64,000 nucleotides of DNA. Source: CAWBRT01 sp963832365 (GTDB taxonomy: Bacteria > Acidobacteriota > Terriglobia > Terriglobales > Acidobacteriaceae). Location of the stretch: assembly GCA_963832365.1 (NCBI GenBank), contig CAWHUL010000005.1, positions 62,001-126,000 on the forward strand, in the 5' to 3' direction. Under the pieces are notes generated by a model, which saw nothing but the letters and a program-made list of their open reading frames with translations, was not told where the DNA came from and searched no databases. The position numbers and the translations under genes are program-made. Shown in pieces: positions 52,782-61,469 of this stretch; the first letter of the stretch is position 1; each line of letters starts with the position of its first letter.

Positions 52782-54056
52782 ATGCCTACTACGGAAACCG
52801 CAAACGGAAACAGCAAGGCCCTACTCGTGATCGGAGGTGGCATCGCGGGACTGACTGCGGCGCTCGATGCAGCCGAGACAGGACTCGATGTCATCCTGAT
52901 TGAGAAATCACCTTACCTCGGCGGCCGTGTAGCCGGGTTCCACAACTACTTCCCCAAGCTCTGCCCACCCTCATGCGGACTGGAGATCAACTTCAGGCGT
53001 CTGCGGAACAATCCGCGGATTACCGTGCTAACACAGGCGGAGCTGGAAAAGCTGTCAGGCTCGCCGGGGCAATACGACGCGGTGATCAAGATTGCGCCGC
53101 GATACGTGAGCTCGGCTTGCACATTGTGCGGCGACTGCGTCGACGTCTGCCGGTCGGAAATTGCCGATCCGCTGGAGTTCGGATTAATGCAGACGAAGGC
53201 GGTACACGCGCGCCGATTGGCCGCGTTTCCGGCAACGTATGCGTTGGACCGCGCTGCCTGCGCCACCGACTGCCATGCCTGCGTGGACGCATGCAAGTAT
53301 GGGGCAATCAACCTTGCCCAGGGCATCGAGCGCAAGACGGTTCGCGTCGGCTCGGTGATTGTGGCGACCGGTTGGAAGCCGTATGACGCGGCCAAGCTCG
53401 ACAATCTCGGCTTCGGCAAGTGCGCCAACGTCGTCACCAACGTGATGATGGAGCGGATGGCGGCGATGGACGGACCGTCCGGCGGCAAGCTGCTGCGGCC
53501 CTCCGACGGCAAAGCGCCGAAATCGGTGGCCTTCGTGCAGTGCGCCGGTTCGCGCGACCAGAACCACCTGCCCTACTGTTCAGCGGTATGCTGTCTGGCT
53601 TCAATGAAGCAGACCACCTACGTTCGCAAACTTTATCCCGAAGCAAAGGTCACGATCTTTTACATCGATGTCAGGACGCCCGGGCAATTGGAGGATTTTG
53701 CCTCCAAGGTGCGCGCCGACGAAGCGGTGGAACTGGTCAAAGGGAAGGTCGCCAAGGTCGAAGAGGACCCGCAGACCAAGGACCTGCAAGTCACCGTCGA
53801 GGATGTGATCGGTGGCAAGAAGATGACGCGGAGCTTCGATCTGGTGGTTTTGGCCACCGGAATCGTACCCCAGACCGACGGGTTGCCCGCGGATTTCAAA
53901 CTGGACGAGTTCGGCTTCATGATGAATGGCTCGCCCGGACTCATAGGCGCCGGCTGCGCCAAACGGCCGGCGGAAGTTTCCGCTACCGTTCGCGACGCGA
54001 CCGGGGCGGCACTGAAGGCGCTACAGATCGGAATGGGGGCCGCGCACAATGGATAA
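52782..54056 (+). CDS. qmoA: Quinone-interacting membrane-bound oxidoreductase subunit A
   Basis: HdrA-like flavoprotein of the Qmo complex that links the quinone pool to AprBA. 424 aa. FAD motif VIGGGIAGLTAAL near 16-28, a Cys group C113, C116, C119, C123 (CTLCGDCVDVC), and a second C160, C164, C167, C171 (CATDCHACVDAC), then CAGSRDQNHLPYCSAVCC as in HdrA. Its end overlaps qmoB by 8 nt. Cytoplasmic face of the membrane. Confidence 0.95.
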   Translation: MPTTETANGNSKALLVIGGGIAGLTAALDAAETGLDVILIEKSPYLGGRVAGFHNYFPKLCPPSCGLEINFRRLRNNPRITVLTQAELEKLSGSPGQYDAVIKIAPRYVSSACTLCGDCVDVCRSEIADPLEFGLMQTKAVHARRLAAFPATYALDRAACATDCHACVDACKYGAINLAQGIERKTVRVGSVIVATGWKPYDAAKLDNLGFGKCANVVTNVMMERMAAMDGPSGGKLLRPSDGKAPKSVAFVQCAGSRDQNHLPYCSAVCCLASMKQTTYVRKLYPEAKVTIFYIDVRTPGQLEDFASKVRADEAVELVKGKVAKVEEDPQTKDLQVTVEDVIGGKKMTRSFDLVVLATGIVPQTDGLPADFKLDEFGFMMNGSPGLIGAGCAKRPAEVSATVRDATGAALKALQIGMGAAHNG

Positions 54057-56304
54057 GAAACTAGGACTCTACATTTGCAGCGGCTGTTCGATCGGCGACA
54101 CGGTAGACGTGGACAAGCTGGCGATTCTGGCGACGAAGGAATACAAGCCGGCGATATGCCAAACCCACGCATTTCTCTGCGGCGATGAGGGCGCGGCGAT
54201 TATCCGCCGCGACGTCGATCGCGGCACGGTCGATGCGGTAGTCATTGCCGCATGCTCGCCGCGCGTCAAAGCCGAGTGCTTCTCATTCGATCCCCGGATG
54301 GTGCTTGAGCGCATCAATTTGCGCGAACAGGTCGCCTGGTGTCACGAAGCGAAACACGAGGATACCCAGGCGCTGGCCGAAGATTACATCCGGATGGGCC
54401 TGACGAAGGCCGGCAAGATGGAACCGCTGGAGCAGTTGCCGGAAGACACCATCTCCAAGACCGTGATGGTTGTGGGCGGCGGCATCGCCGGCATCAGCGC
54501 GGCACTGGACGCAGCCGCTACTGGATACGAGGTTGTGCTCGTCGAAAAACAACCGCAGCTCGGCGGCTTCATGAAGGGCCTCAAGAAGGCATTCCCGACG
54601 CGCGCGCCATATACGGATGCGTCCGCTGACGGGCTCACGAGCAAACTTGAAGCGGTGCTCTCGAACCCGCGCATCAAGGTGTTCTGCTCGACACGGATCG
54701 TGAAGACCGAAGGCCAGCCCGGCATGTTCGACGTGACCCTCGAGGGAGCGGCGGATACGTCGGTCGAGCGCGTGGGCGCGATCATCATGGCAACCGGCTG
54801 GCAGCCATACGATGCGACCAAGCTGGGACCGCTCGGCTACGGATTGCCGAACGTGGTCACCAACGTCGAGTTGGAGCAGATGGCGGCACGCGGACAAATT
54901 ACGCGGCCATCGGATGGAAAGCAGGCCAAGCGCGTGTTGTTCCTGCAATGCGCCGGCTCTCGCGAGCAGGATCACCTGGCCTACTGTTCCTCGGTTTGCT
55001 GCATGACAACCCTGAAGCAGGCCGAGTACATCCGCGAGCAGGACTCGCAAGCCGAGGTCTTCGTTATTTACCGCGACATCGTTACCCCCGGACCTTACGA
55101 GAAGTATTACCGGAAGGTTCAGGACCACCCGTTGAATTTTTTCATGAAGGGCAAGGTAACCCAGGTTGCGGCAGCGGCGGATGACCGGGTGCAGGTGAGC
55201 CTGGACAGCGAATTGCTGGGCGCGCCGATGCAGGTGACGGTCGACTTGGTGGTGCTGGCAACCGGCATGGTGCCAAACTCCGCCGATGGTCCGGGCATAC
55301 GCGCTTTGCGCGACGCCAATGCGAAATTGGCCCGCAATGAGTCCGAGACGCAGTGCAAGGATGCACAGGCGACCATCGACCTGATGAAGCGGCACGAGGG
55401 CACGGAAATCCTGAACCTTAACTACCGTCAGGGACCCGACCTGCCCGTGCTGCAAGGTGGATTCGCCGATTCCAAGTTTATCTGCTTCCCTTACGAGAGC
55501 ATGCGGACCGGCATCTACGCGGCGGGAACGGTGCGCGCACCGATGGACGCGGCGCTGACAGAAGAAGACGCTGGCGGAGCGGTGATGAAGGCTATTCAGT
55601 GCGTCGAACTGGCCAGCCGAGGCCAGGCGGTGCATCCGCGTACGGGAGATCTTTCTTACCCCAGCTTCAACCTGCAACGCTGCACGCAATGTAAACGCTG
55701 CACCGAGGAGTGCCCGTTCGGTGCGCTCGACGAAGACGAGAAGGGCACGCCGAAATTCAACCCCTACCGTTGCCGGCGCTGCGGAATCTGCATGGGCGCT
55801 TGTCCGGAGCGGATTGTTTCCTTCAAGAATTATTCGGTGGACATGATCGCCAGCATGGTGAAGTCGATCGAGGTTCCCGACGAATTCGAAGAGAAGCCGC
55901 GCATCCTGGTGCTGGCGTGCGAGAACGACGCCTATCCGGCGCTCGACATGGCCGGCCAGGGCCGCCAGCAGTATGACGCGAGCGTGCGCATTATCCCGCT
56001 TCGCTGCCTGGGCTCGATGAATATCGTGTGGATCGCCGATGCCCTGTCGCGCGGCATCGACGGAGTGTTGCTGCTGGGATGCAGATTTGGCGACGACTAT
56101 GAGTGCCACTTCATGCGCGGCAGTGAACTGGCGAACCGCCGCCTGGAAAACGTGAAGGAAACCTTGCAGCGGTTGCAACTGGAGTCCGAGCGTATTCACC
56201 TGACGCAGCTTGGCATTGACGACTACGCCCGGCTGCCGGAAATCATTAACGAGTTTGCGGCCCGTATTCGCGAGATTGGGCCGAATCCATATAAAGGCTT
56301 TTAG
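54049..56304 (+). CDS. qmoB: Quinone-interacting membrane-bound oxidoreductase subunit B
   Basis: 751 aa, HdrA-like with an added C-terminal MvhD-like domain. N-terminal YICSGCSIG, FAD motif VVGGGIAGISAAL (about 142-154), CAGSREQDHLAYCSSVCC, two [4Fe-4S] sites at C545-C555 and C575-C585, and the MvhD part (about 620-740). The pair qmoA/qmoB is known to hold two FADs for electron passage to Apr. Overlaps qmoA by 8 nt and ends 2 nt before qmoC. Confidence 0.95.
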   Translation: MDKKLGLYICSGCSIGDTVDVDKLAILATKEYKPAICQTHAFLCGDEGAAIIRRDVDRGTVDAVVIAACSPRVKAECFSFDPRMVLERINLREQVAWCHEAKHEDTQALAEDYIRMGLTKAGKMEPLEQLPEDTISKTVMVVGGGIAGISAALDAAATGYEVVLVEKQPQLGGFMKGLKKAFPTRAPYTDASADGLTSKLEAVLSNPRIKVFCSTRIVKTEGQPGMFDVTLEGAADTSVERVGAIIMATGWQPYDATKLGPLGYGLPNVVTNVELEQMAARGQITRPSDGKQAKRVLFLQCAGSREQDHLAYCSSVCCMTTLKQAEYIREQDSQAEVFVIYRDIVTPGPYEKYYRKVQDHPLNFFMKGKVTQVAAAADDRVQVSLDSELLGAPMQVTVDLVVLATGMVPNSADGPGIRALRDANAKLARNESETQCKDAQATIDLMKRHEGTEILNLNYRQGPDLPVLQGGFADSKFICFPYESMRTGIYAAGTVRAPMDAALTEEDAGGAVMKAIQCVELASRGQAVHPRTGDLSYPSFNLQRCTQCKRCTEECPFGALDEDEKGTPKFNPYRCRRCGICMGACPERIVSFKNYSVDMIASMVKSIEVPDEFEEKPRILVLACENDAYPALDMAGQGRQQYDASVRIIPLRCLGSMNIVWIADALSRGIDGVLLLGCRFGDDYECHFMRGSELANRRLENVKETLQRLQLESERIHLTQLGIDDYARLPEIINEFAARIREIGPNPYKGF

Positions 56305-56306
56305 CC

Positions 56307-57494
56307 ATGGGCAACCTGATCCTGGTCGAACCCGATACTGAGTTAATCCGCGAGGTGATGGAGGCGGGCGGAGGCGACCTGAAGAAGTGTTTTCAGTGCG
56401 CGACGTGCGCCGCCACCTGTTCGCTCTCGTCCGACGAGAGCACCTTTCCGCGCAAACAGATGCTGCTGGCGCAGTGGGGCCTGAAGAAAGAATTACTGAA
56501 AGACCCCGCGCCCTGGCAATGCTTCTATTGCGGCGAGTGCTCGAAGTCGTGTCCCCGGGAGGCCAACCCCGGCGAGACGATGATGGGGCTGCGCCGATAC
56601 CTGACGACGCAGTACGACTGGACGGGGCTCTCGCGCCTGATGTACCGCTCGGCCTTCTGGGAGATCGGGGTTCTCGCGCTGGTGGCGGCGTTTGTTGTGG
56701 GCCTGTTCACGCTGCCGCAGAATTTCGGCTTCGGACTGCTGAACCATTCCGGCCCGCTGCCTTTGTCCACCGTGATGCTCGACAAGTTCGCGCCGAAGGA
56801 GATGGTTCACCTGGGCGACGCGATCATGGCGACGCTGCTGAGTTTGTTCCTGCTGTCGAACGCCGCGCGCATGTTCATCGGACTGACGCGCGACGACAAA
56901 ATTCCGGCCAGCGCCTATCTGGCACAGCTCGGCACGCTGATTCTTCAGGGCGTCACGCAAATGCAATGGAAGAGCTGCAAGGACAGCGACGCCAGCCGAA
57001 ACTGGATACGCCATCTGTTTCTGGTTAGCGGCTACGTGACGATCTTTACGCTGATCGTGCTTTTCCTGCCGTGGTTCCAGATCGAGGACAGCAGTTTCCA
57101 CTGGACCAGTATTCTGGGCTACTACTCGACGGCGATTCTGCTGGTGACGACGGCATGGATGTTGCTGGACAGAATCAATAAGCGGACTGAGATGCACCGC
57201 TTCAGCCATCTCTCCGACTGGTTGTTTCCCATCCTGCTATTTCTCACGGCACTGACGGGAATTTTGGTCAACATTTTCCGGCTATCGAATCTGCCCATGG
57301 CGACCTACGTCACGTACGTCGTACACATGGCAATTGCGGTGCCGATGCTGGTTGTGGAAGTTCCGTTCGGCAAGTGGTCGCACCTGCTGTACAGGCCGCT
57401 CGGAATCTTTGTTGCGGCGGTGAAAAAACAGGCTCTGGTATCCGCGAGCGACGCGACGGCCGTTGCCTGCTCAGCGTTGGTCAGCAATCGTTGA
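56307..57494 (+). CDS. qmoC: Quinone-interacting membrane-bound oxidoreductase subunit C
   Basis: 395 aa. N-terminal HdrC-like domain with two [4Fe-4S] sites (C28, C31, C34, C38 and C72, C75, C78, C82), then a HdrE/NarI-like membrane domain with about six helices and His residues for heme b (for example HLGDAIMATLL, MHRFSHLSDWLFP, VHMAIAVPMLVVE). It takes electrons from the quinol pool. Last of the qmoABC set. Confidence 0.95.
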   Translation: MGNLILVEPDTELIREVMEAGGGDLKKCFQCATCAATCSLSSDESTFPRKQMLLAQWGLKKELLKDPAPWQCFYCGECSKSCPREANPGETMMGLRRYLTTQYDWTGLSRLMYRSAFWEIGVLALVAAFVVGLFTLPQNFGFGLLNHSGPLPLSTVMLDKFAPKEMVHLGDAIMATLLSLFLLSNAARMFIGLTRDDKIPASAYLAQLGTLILQGVTQMQWKSCKDSDASRNWIRHLFLVSGYVTIFTLIVLFLPWFQIEDSSFHWTSILGYYSTAILLVTTAWMLLDRINKRTEMHRFSHLSDWLFPILLFLTALTGILVNIFRLSNLPMATYVTYVVHMAIAVPMLVVEVPFGKWSHLLYRPLGIFVAAVKKQALVSASDATAVACSALVSNR

Positions 57495-57745
57495 AGTTCG
57501 AATCGCGAAGGAGGACCCGAGGTTTGCGGCTAGAACTGTTTGAGCCGCCGATGTGTGCTTCAGGTTTCATATTTGCTTGCTGCTGAGCGTGCCGTCTTGC
57601 CGGCTTTTTCGTTTCATAACGGCGATGGCGGCAGCGTAAGAAAACAACACCGGTTGGTGTATGCCGCTCCTGTCGGGATTTGCGAAGGCCGTTGGCCTGA
57701 AGGAATGTCGACATGAACGGGACTTCATAATCCTTAGGAGAACTT

Positions 57746-59005
57746 ATGAGTAAGCTCGTTCCACCGCATGGAAGCGCCGAACTGAAATGCCTTCTTTTAG
57801 AGGGCGATGCCAGAGCCGCGGAAGTCAAGCGCGCGCAAACAATGAAAAAAGTACAGGTCACCAGCCGCGAAAGCGGCGACTTGATCATGATGGGCATTGG
57901 GGCATTCACGCCACTCGATGGCTTCATGGGCAAGGCTGACTGGCAGGGAATCTGCGACAAATTCCAGATGCCTACCAAGAACAACCTGTTCTGGCCCATT
58001 CCGATCACGCTATCGACGACGGAAGAAGTCGCGAAGACGATCGCGCTGAACGAAGAAGTCGCACTGATCGACAGCGAGAGCAATGAACTGGTGGCCACGA
58101 TGAAGGTCACCGAAAAATACAGCATCGACAAGGCTCACGAGTGCAAGACGGTATTCGCGACCAACGATCCGGCCCACCCGGGCGTGCAGAAAGTGATGGA
58201 GCAGGGCGCGATCAACCTGGCCGGCCCCGTCAAGGTCGTGTCGGAACTGGACTTCCCTGAGACCTTCAAGGGTATCTATGAGCGTCCGGCCGAAGCCCGC
58301 AAGCAGTTCGAAGAGCGTGGCTGGAATTCGGTGGCTGCCCTGCAGCTACGCAATCCGATGCACAATTCGCATGCCTACCTGGCTTGGATTGCCATCGAGA
58401 TCTGCGACGGCATGTACATCCACCAGTTGCTTGGTAAGTTGAAGCCCGGCGACATCCCGGCCGATGTGCGCGTGCGCGCCATTGATGCTCTGGTCAGCAA
58501 GTATTTCCGCAAGGAGCGGGTCATCCAGGGCGGCTACCCCATGGAAATGCGGTACGCCGGTCCACGCGAGGCCTTGCTGCATGCGTTGTTCAGACAGAAC
58601 TTCGGCTGCTCGCACCTGATCGTTGGGCGGGATCATGCCGGAGTTGGCGACTATTACGGCCCGTTCGATGCGCAGAAGATCTTCAAGGAAATTCCAGCCA
58701 ACGCGCTGCAGATTCAGCCGCTGCCGTTGGATTGGACCTTCTACTGCTACGAGTGCGGCTCCATGGCTTCGATGAAGACCTGCCCGCACACGACCAAGGC
58801 CGTCATCGACGATAACGGGAAGTACCAGGGCGGCGCCCGGTTGATGCTATCCGGCACGCTGCTGCGGAAACTTATGAGTGAAGGCAAGCAGGTTCCGCCG
58901 GAGTTCTCGAAGCCGGAAGTGATTGCCGTCCTCAACGAGTATTACGACAAGCTAGAAAATAAGGTGGAGGTGAAACTGCACAAGGCCGCAACGGGAGAGA
59001 AGTAG
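57746..59005 (+). CDS. sat: Sulfate adenylyltransferase (ATP sulfurylase)
   Basis: Makes APS and pyrophosphate from sulfate and ATP, or ATP from APS in the reverse direction. 419 aa, homo-oligomeric dissimilatory type. The nucleotide motif QLRNPMH lies at 200-206 with HNSH, followed by GRDHAGVGDYYGPFDAQ (from 294) and CYECGSMASMKTCPH, a zinc-type Cys cluster usual for bacterial Sat. TAGGAG upstream of the ATG. It is 251 bp after qmoC; a weak GCCG/CGGC hairpin with five T near 57592-57611 and probably a new promoter lie in between. Confidence 0.97.
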   Translation: MSKLVPPHGSAELKCLLLEGDARAAEVKRAQTMKKVQVTSRESGDLIMMGIGAFTPLDGFMGKADWQGICDKFQMPTKNNLFWPIPITLSTTEEVAKTIALNEEVALIDSESNELVATMKVTEKYSIDKAHECKTVFATNDPAHPGVQKVMEQGAINLAGPVKVVSELDFPETFKGIYERPAEARKQFEERGWNSVAALQLRNPMHNSHAYLAWIAIEICDGMYIHQLLGKLKPGDIPADVRVRAIDALVSKYFRKERVIQGGYPMEMRYAGPREALLHALFRQNFGCSHLIVGRDHAGVGDYYGPFDAQKIFKEIPANALQIQPLPLDWTFYCYECGSMASMKTCPHTTKAVIDDNGKYQGGARLMLSGTLLRKLMSEGKQVPPEFSKPEVIAVLNEYYDKLENKVEVKLHKAATGEK

Positions 59006-59064
59006 GATTTTCCGTTTCAGCTAGCTAGATGGGGCTTTCACTCTGCGAAACGATCCGCAGGTCC

Positions 59065-59097
59065 GGGCCGCTTGCCTTCAGGCGGGCGGCCCTGTTT
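59065..59097 (+). terminator. Probable terminator after sat
   Basis: GGGCCGCTTGCC, loop TTCA, GGCGGGCGGCCC, then TGTTT. 12-bp stem with two G-U pairs; the T-run is short. It lies 60 bp after sat and before the next ribosome binding site (AAAGGAGG at about 59113). Confidence 0.6.
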
Positions 59098-59124
59098 CAT
59101 CGAGGACGGACGAAAGGAGGAGCC

Positions 59125-59424
59125 ATGACCAAGTGTTGTTCAAGATTGCTGGGCCTTATAACGGTACTGCTGCTTTTGCCGACGCAATTATTCGCGTCCG
59201 GCGGGGCGGATTTACCGAAACTAATGGTCTTGGTGGCTGATACACGAAAGTATTCAGGCTGGGAAGCGTGGTGGGGAAACATATATAACGAAGGGCATCT
59301 TGAGTTTGCACTCATCACCACGATCGTCATTCCGGTGGCTGGCGCGGTCCTTGGGTTGCTGGCAGATTTGGTGATGTCGCGAATCGGCATCGACTTGAAG
59401 AACAGAGCGCTGGCCGAACATTAA
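59125..59424 (+). CDS. Small exported membrane protein beside the permease
   Basis: 99 aa. Signal segment at the N-terminus (LLGLITVLLLLPTQLFASGG), a short polar part, then one helix (FALITTIVIPVAGAVLGLLA). AAAGGAGG precedes the ATG. It lies 27 nt before the second TauE/SafE permease and is probably its small partner. No named family recognised. Confidence 0.7.
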   Translation: MTKCCSRLLGLITVLLLLPTQLFASGGADLPKLMVLVADTRKYSGWEAWWGNIYNEGHLEFALITTIVIPVAGAVLGLLADLVMSRIGIDLKNRALAEH

Positions 59425-59451
59425 TCGTGGCGCTTCGGCGAGGAGACGAAT

Positions 59452-60528
59452 ATGGATTGGCTGCATACGCTCATGCCTATTGCCGGCGTCCCGATTTTTT
59501 GGCCAGGGTTGATTATTCTGGGCTTCGGCGTCGGCATCATCGGAGGGTTTTTCGGGATGGGCGGAGCTTGGATGGTAACGCCTGGACTGAATATTCTCGG
59601 TTTCCCAATGGCCTTTGCGATCGGCACGGATGTCGCGCACATGGCCGGCAAGTCTCTCATCGCCACGATGCGGCATTCGAAGTTCGGCAATGTGGATTAT
59701 CGGCTGGGATTCATCATGGTTTTCGGCACCATCGGCGGGTTTGAAGTCGGGGCCCAAATGATTATGTGGCTGGAACGCATCGGGCAAATCAACGTTGTTG
59801 TCCGGTGGTTGTACGTGCTGCTCTTGACCCTGATCGCCTGGATGGTATTTACCGATGTCGCTAAGAGAAAGAAAAAAGAGCGCGCTGCGGCGGCGTCCGG
59901 CCAGGCACTGGATCCCCTGACAACCGGGCTGGAATGGCACAAGAAGTTACATAAGATTCAGATTCCACCGATGATCAACTTTAAGGTTTCGGGGATTCGC
60001 TGCTCGGCTTGGCTGCCAATCAGCATCAGCTTCCTGACGGGATGGTTAGCGGGCATCCTGGGTATCGGTGGCGGACTGGTTCGCATGCCGGCATTGATTT
60101 ACCTGCTCGGAATTCCAACGCACATCGCTGTCGGCACGGATCTGTTTGAAGTAGCGATCTCGGGTCTCTACGGTGCGGCCACCTATAGCTACAAAGGCCG
60201 AGTTGAACTGTTTGCAGCTCTCATTATGTTGTGCGGCGCGGCGGTCGGAGCGCAGATCGGCACGGTGGCCACCAAGTACGTCAAAGGCTACGGCATCCGA
60301 ATCTTCTTCGGCTTGGCTGTAGTGGGCTGTGAGCTCTCGATCATTATGAAGTTGATGTCCGGCATCTTTCCTAACGTTAAGACGATTACGGACCAGGCCG
60401 CGACGGTCATCGTTCTCGGCGCAGTATCGGCAATTTCAATCTACATCCTGATTGCGTTCCTGAAAGGCGTCCGGGACGAACGGGCGCAACGAAAACCCCC
60501 AAAAGTGACCTCAGCTCATGCTGACTAG
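59452..60528 (+). CDS. TauE/SafE family permease 2
   Basis: 358 aa, eight to nine helices, with GGFFGMGGAWMVTPGLN and LAGILGIGGGLVRMPALIYL as paired signatures and a cytoplasmic loop of about 45 residues in between. Likely carries a sulfur oxyanion. It is set between the small membrane protein and a lipoprotein, in one block after sat. It is only distantly similar to the permease at 47635, so the two are not a recent duplication. Confidence 0.9.
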   Translation: MDWLHTLMPIAGVPIFWPGLIILGFGVGIIGGFFGMGGAWMVTPGLNILGFPMAFAIGTDVAHMAGKSLIATMRHSKFGNVDYRLGFIMVFGTIGGFEVGAQMIMWLERIGQINVVVRWLYVLLLTLIAWMVFTDVAKRKKKERAAAASGQALDPLTTGLEWHKKLHKIQIPPMINFKVSGIRCSAWLPISISFLTGWLAGILGIGGGLVRMPALIYLLGIPTHIAVGTDLFEVAISGLYGAATYSYKGRVELFAALIMLCGAAVGAQIGTVATKYVKGYGIRIFFGLAVVGCELSIIMKLMSGIFPNVKTITDQAATVIVLGAVSAISIYILIAFLKGVRDERAQRKPPKVTSAHAD

Positions 60529-60541
60529 AAAGGAGCAAACC

Positions 60542-61138
60542 ATGACAATTAGCAAGAAGATGTTAACGCTGCTTCTGGCATGTGCCCCTGTGCTGTTCAG
60601 CTTGGGATGCAGTAATTACGGGAAGGTCGATCAGGGGCGTGTCATCGCGTTCGATAAGGAAAAAGGGTTAGCCACCGTGATTCGCGACTCGGCAGGTACG
60701 ACGAACAAGCCCTCGTATGACCTGCTGCCGCCCGTCACCATCAAGATTCCACCCGACCCAGACGAGATGGGACCGCACCCGGCGGCGGGTAAACGGTTGT
60801 TGTTCGATACGGAAAGCAAGAAGGTCGTAGTGTACGACGCGATTGCCGGCAGCATTAAGACAATTACCTACACGCCGCTGTTGGAGGTGTCGAACGTAGC
60901 CAAAGACGATGCTCGCGTCAAGGGCGTGCAGTTCCCTATTGTCGATCGGCAGAACAAGGCAATCACTCTTTATTCATCTCGTGACAGGAAACTGGTGAAG
61001 TTCACGGTGGCTGACGAGTATTTCGCGCTTCCCGATGACACATGGAAAGCCGGAGACGATGTCCGTTACTACTACAAGAAGCCAGGACAGGCACTCCGTC
61101 TGATGAATGTCAGCGCGACCGACGTGATGAAGGGATAA
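60542..61138 (+). CDS. Lipoprotein of the sulfur block
   Basis: 198 aa. Signal peptide with lipobox LFSLGC (about 18-23), then a mixed alpha/beta domain with YDLLPPVTIKIPPDPDEMGP and a Tyr/Lys-rich end (DDVRYYYKKPGQALRLMNVS). It resembles lipoproteins known mainly from Desulfovibrio-type sulfate reducers (DUF4881, recalled, not searched). AAAGGAG precedes the ATG. 13 nt after the permease gene, so one operon with it. Confidence 0.75.
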   Translation: MTISKKMLTLLLACAPVLFSLGCSNYGKVDQGRVIAFDKEKGLATVIRDSAGTTNKPSYDLLPPVTIKIPPDPDEMGPHPAAGKRLLFDTESKKVVVYDAIAGSIKTITYTPLLEVSNVAKDDARVKGVQFPIVDRQNKAITLYSSRDRKLVKFTVADEYFALPDDTWKAGDDVRYYYKKPGQALRLMNVSATDVMKG

Positions 61139-61469
61139 GACCGGAAAGCAATCGTGGATAGCCCTTATCCTTCGGGCTCCAAGCGGTTTTTCTTGCGTGG
61201 CTAAGTTGAACACTTGCCCCGCAAGGAAGGCCGCAGCCGTATGTATTCGCCAACCAAAGTAGCCTTTCACTACAGGCGGCACAGCCCTTGGCGGCGCCGA
61301 ACCTGGAGCAACATCCACTGACCCACTACTCGAACTTCGACCTCGAAAGACGGCGGAATCGCTACTGTGTCACAATCTTGAGGTCCCTTGCGGGACTTCG
61401 CCACGGCGGTCGCGGGCGGGAACCCCGTAAGATGCCGAGGCTCGCAGGCCGAACCAGGAGTGACACTCG
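61139..61469. other. Gap before the PEP-synthase-like gene
   Basis: 331 bp. A short hairpin AGCCC...GGGCT at about 61158-61180 is followed 10 nt later by five T, a weak terminator for the lipoprotein transcript. No gene or hairpin-family copy is seen in the rest. Confidence 0.5.

Noticed and set aside
54283..56199. Minus-strand open frame of 638 codons opposite qmoB
   Set aside because: Antisense to a conserved gene with all cofactor motifs; no start signal and no domain.
57592..57611. Terminator between qmoC and sat (GCCG/CGGC then TTTTT)
   Set aside because: Only a 4-bp stem; mentioned under sat but too weak to list as a feature.
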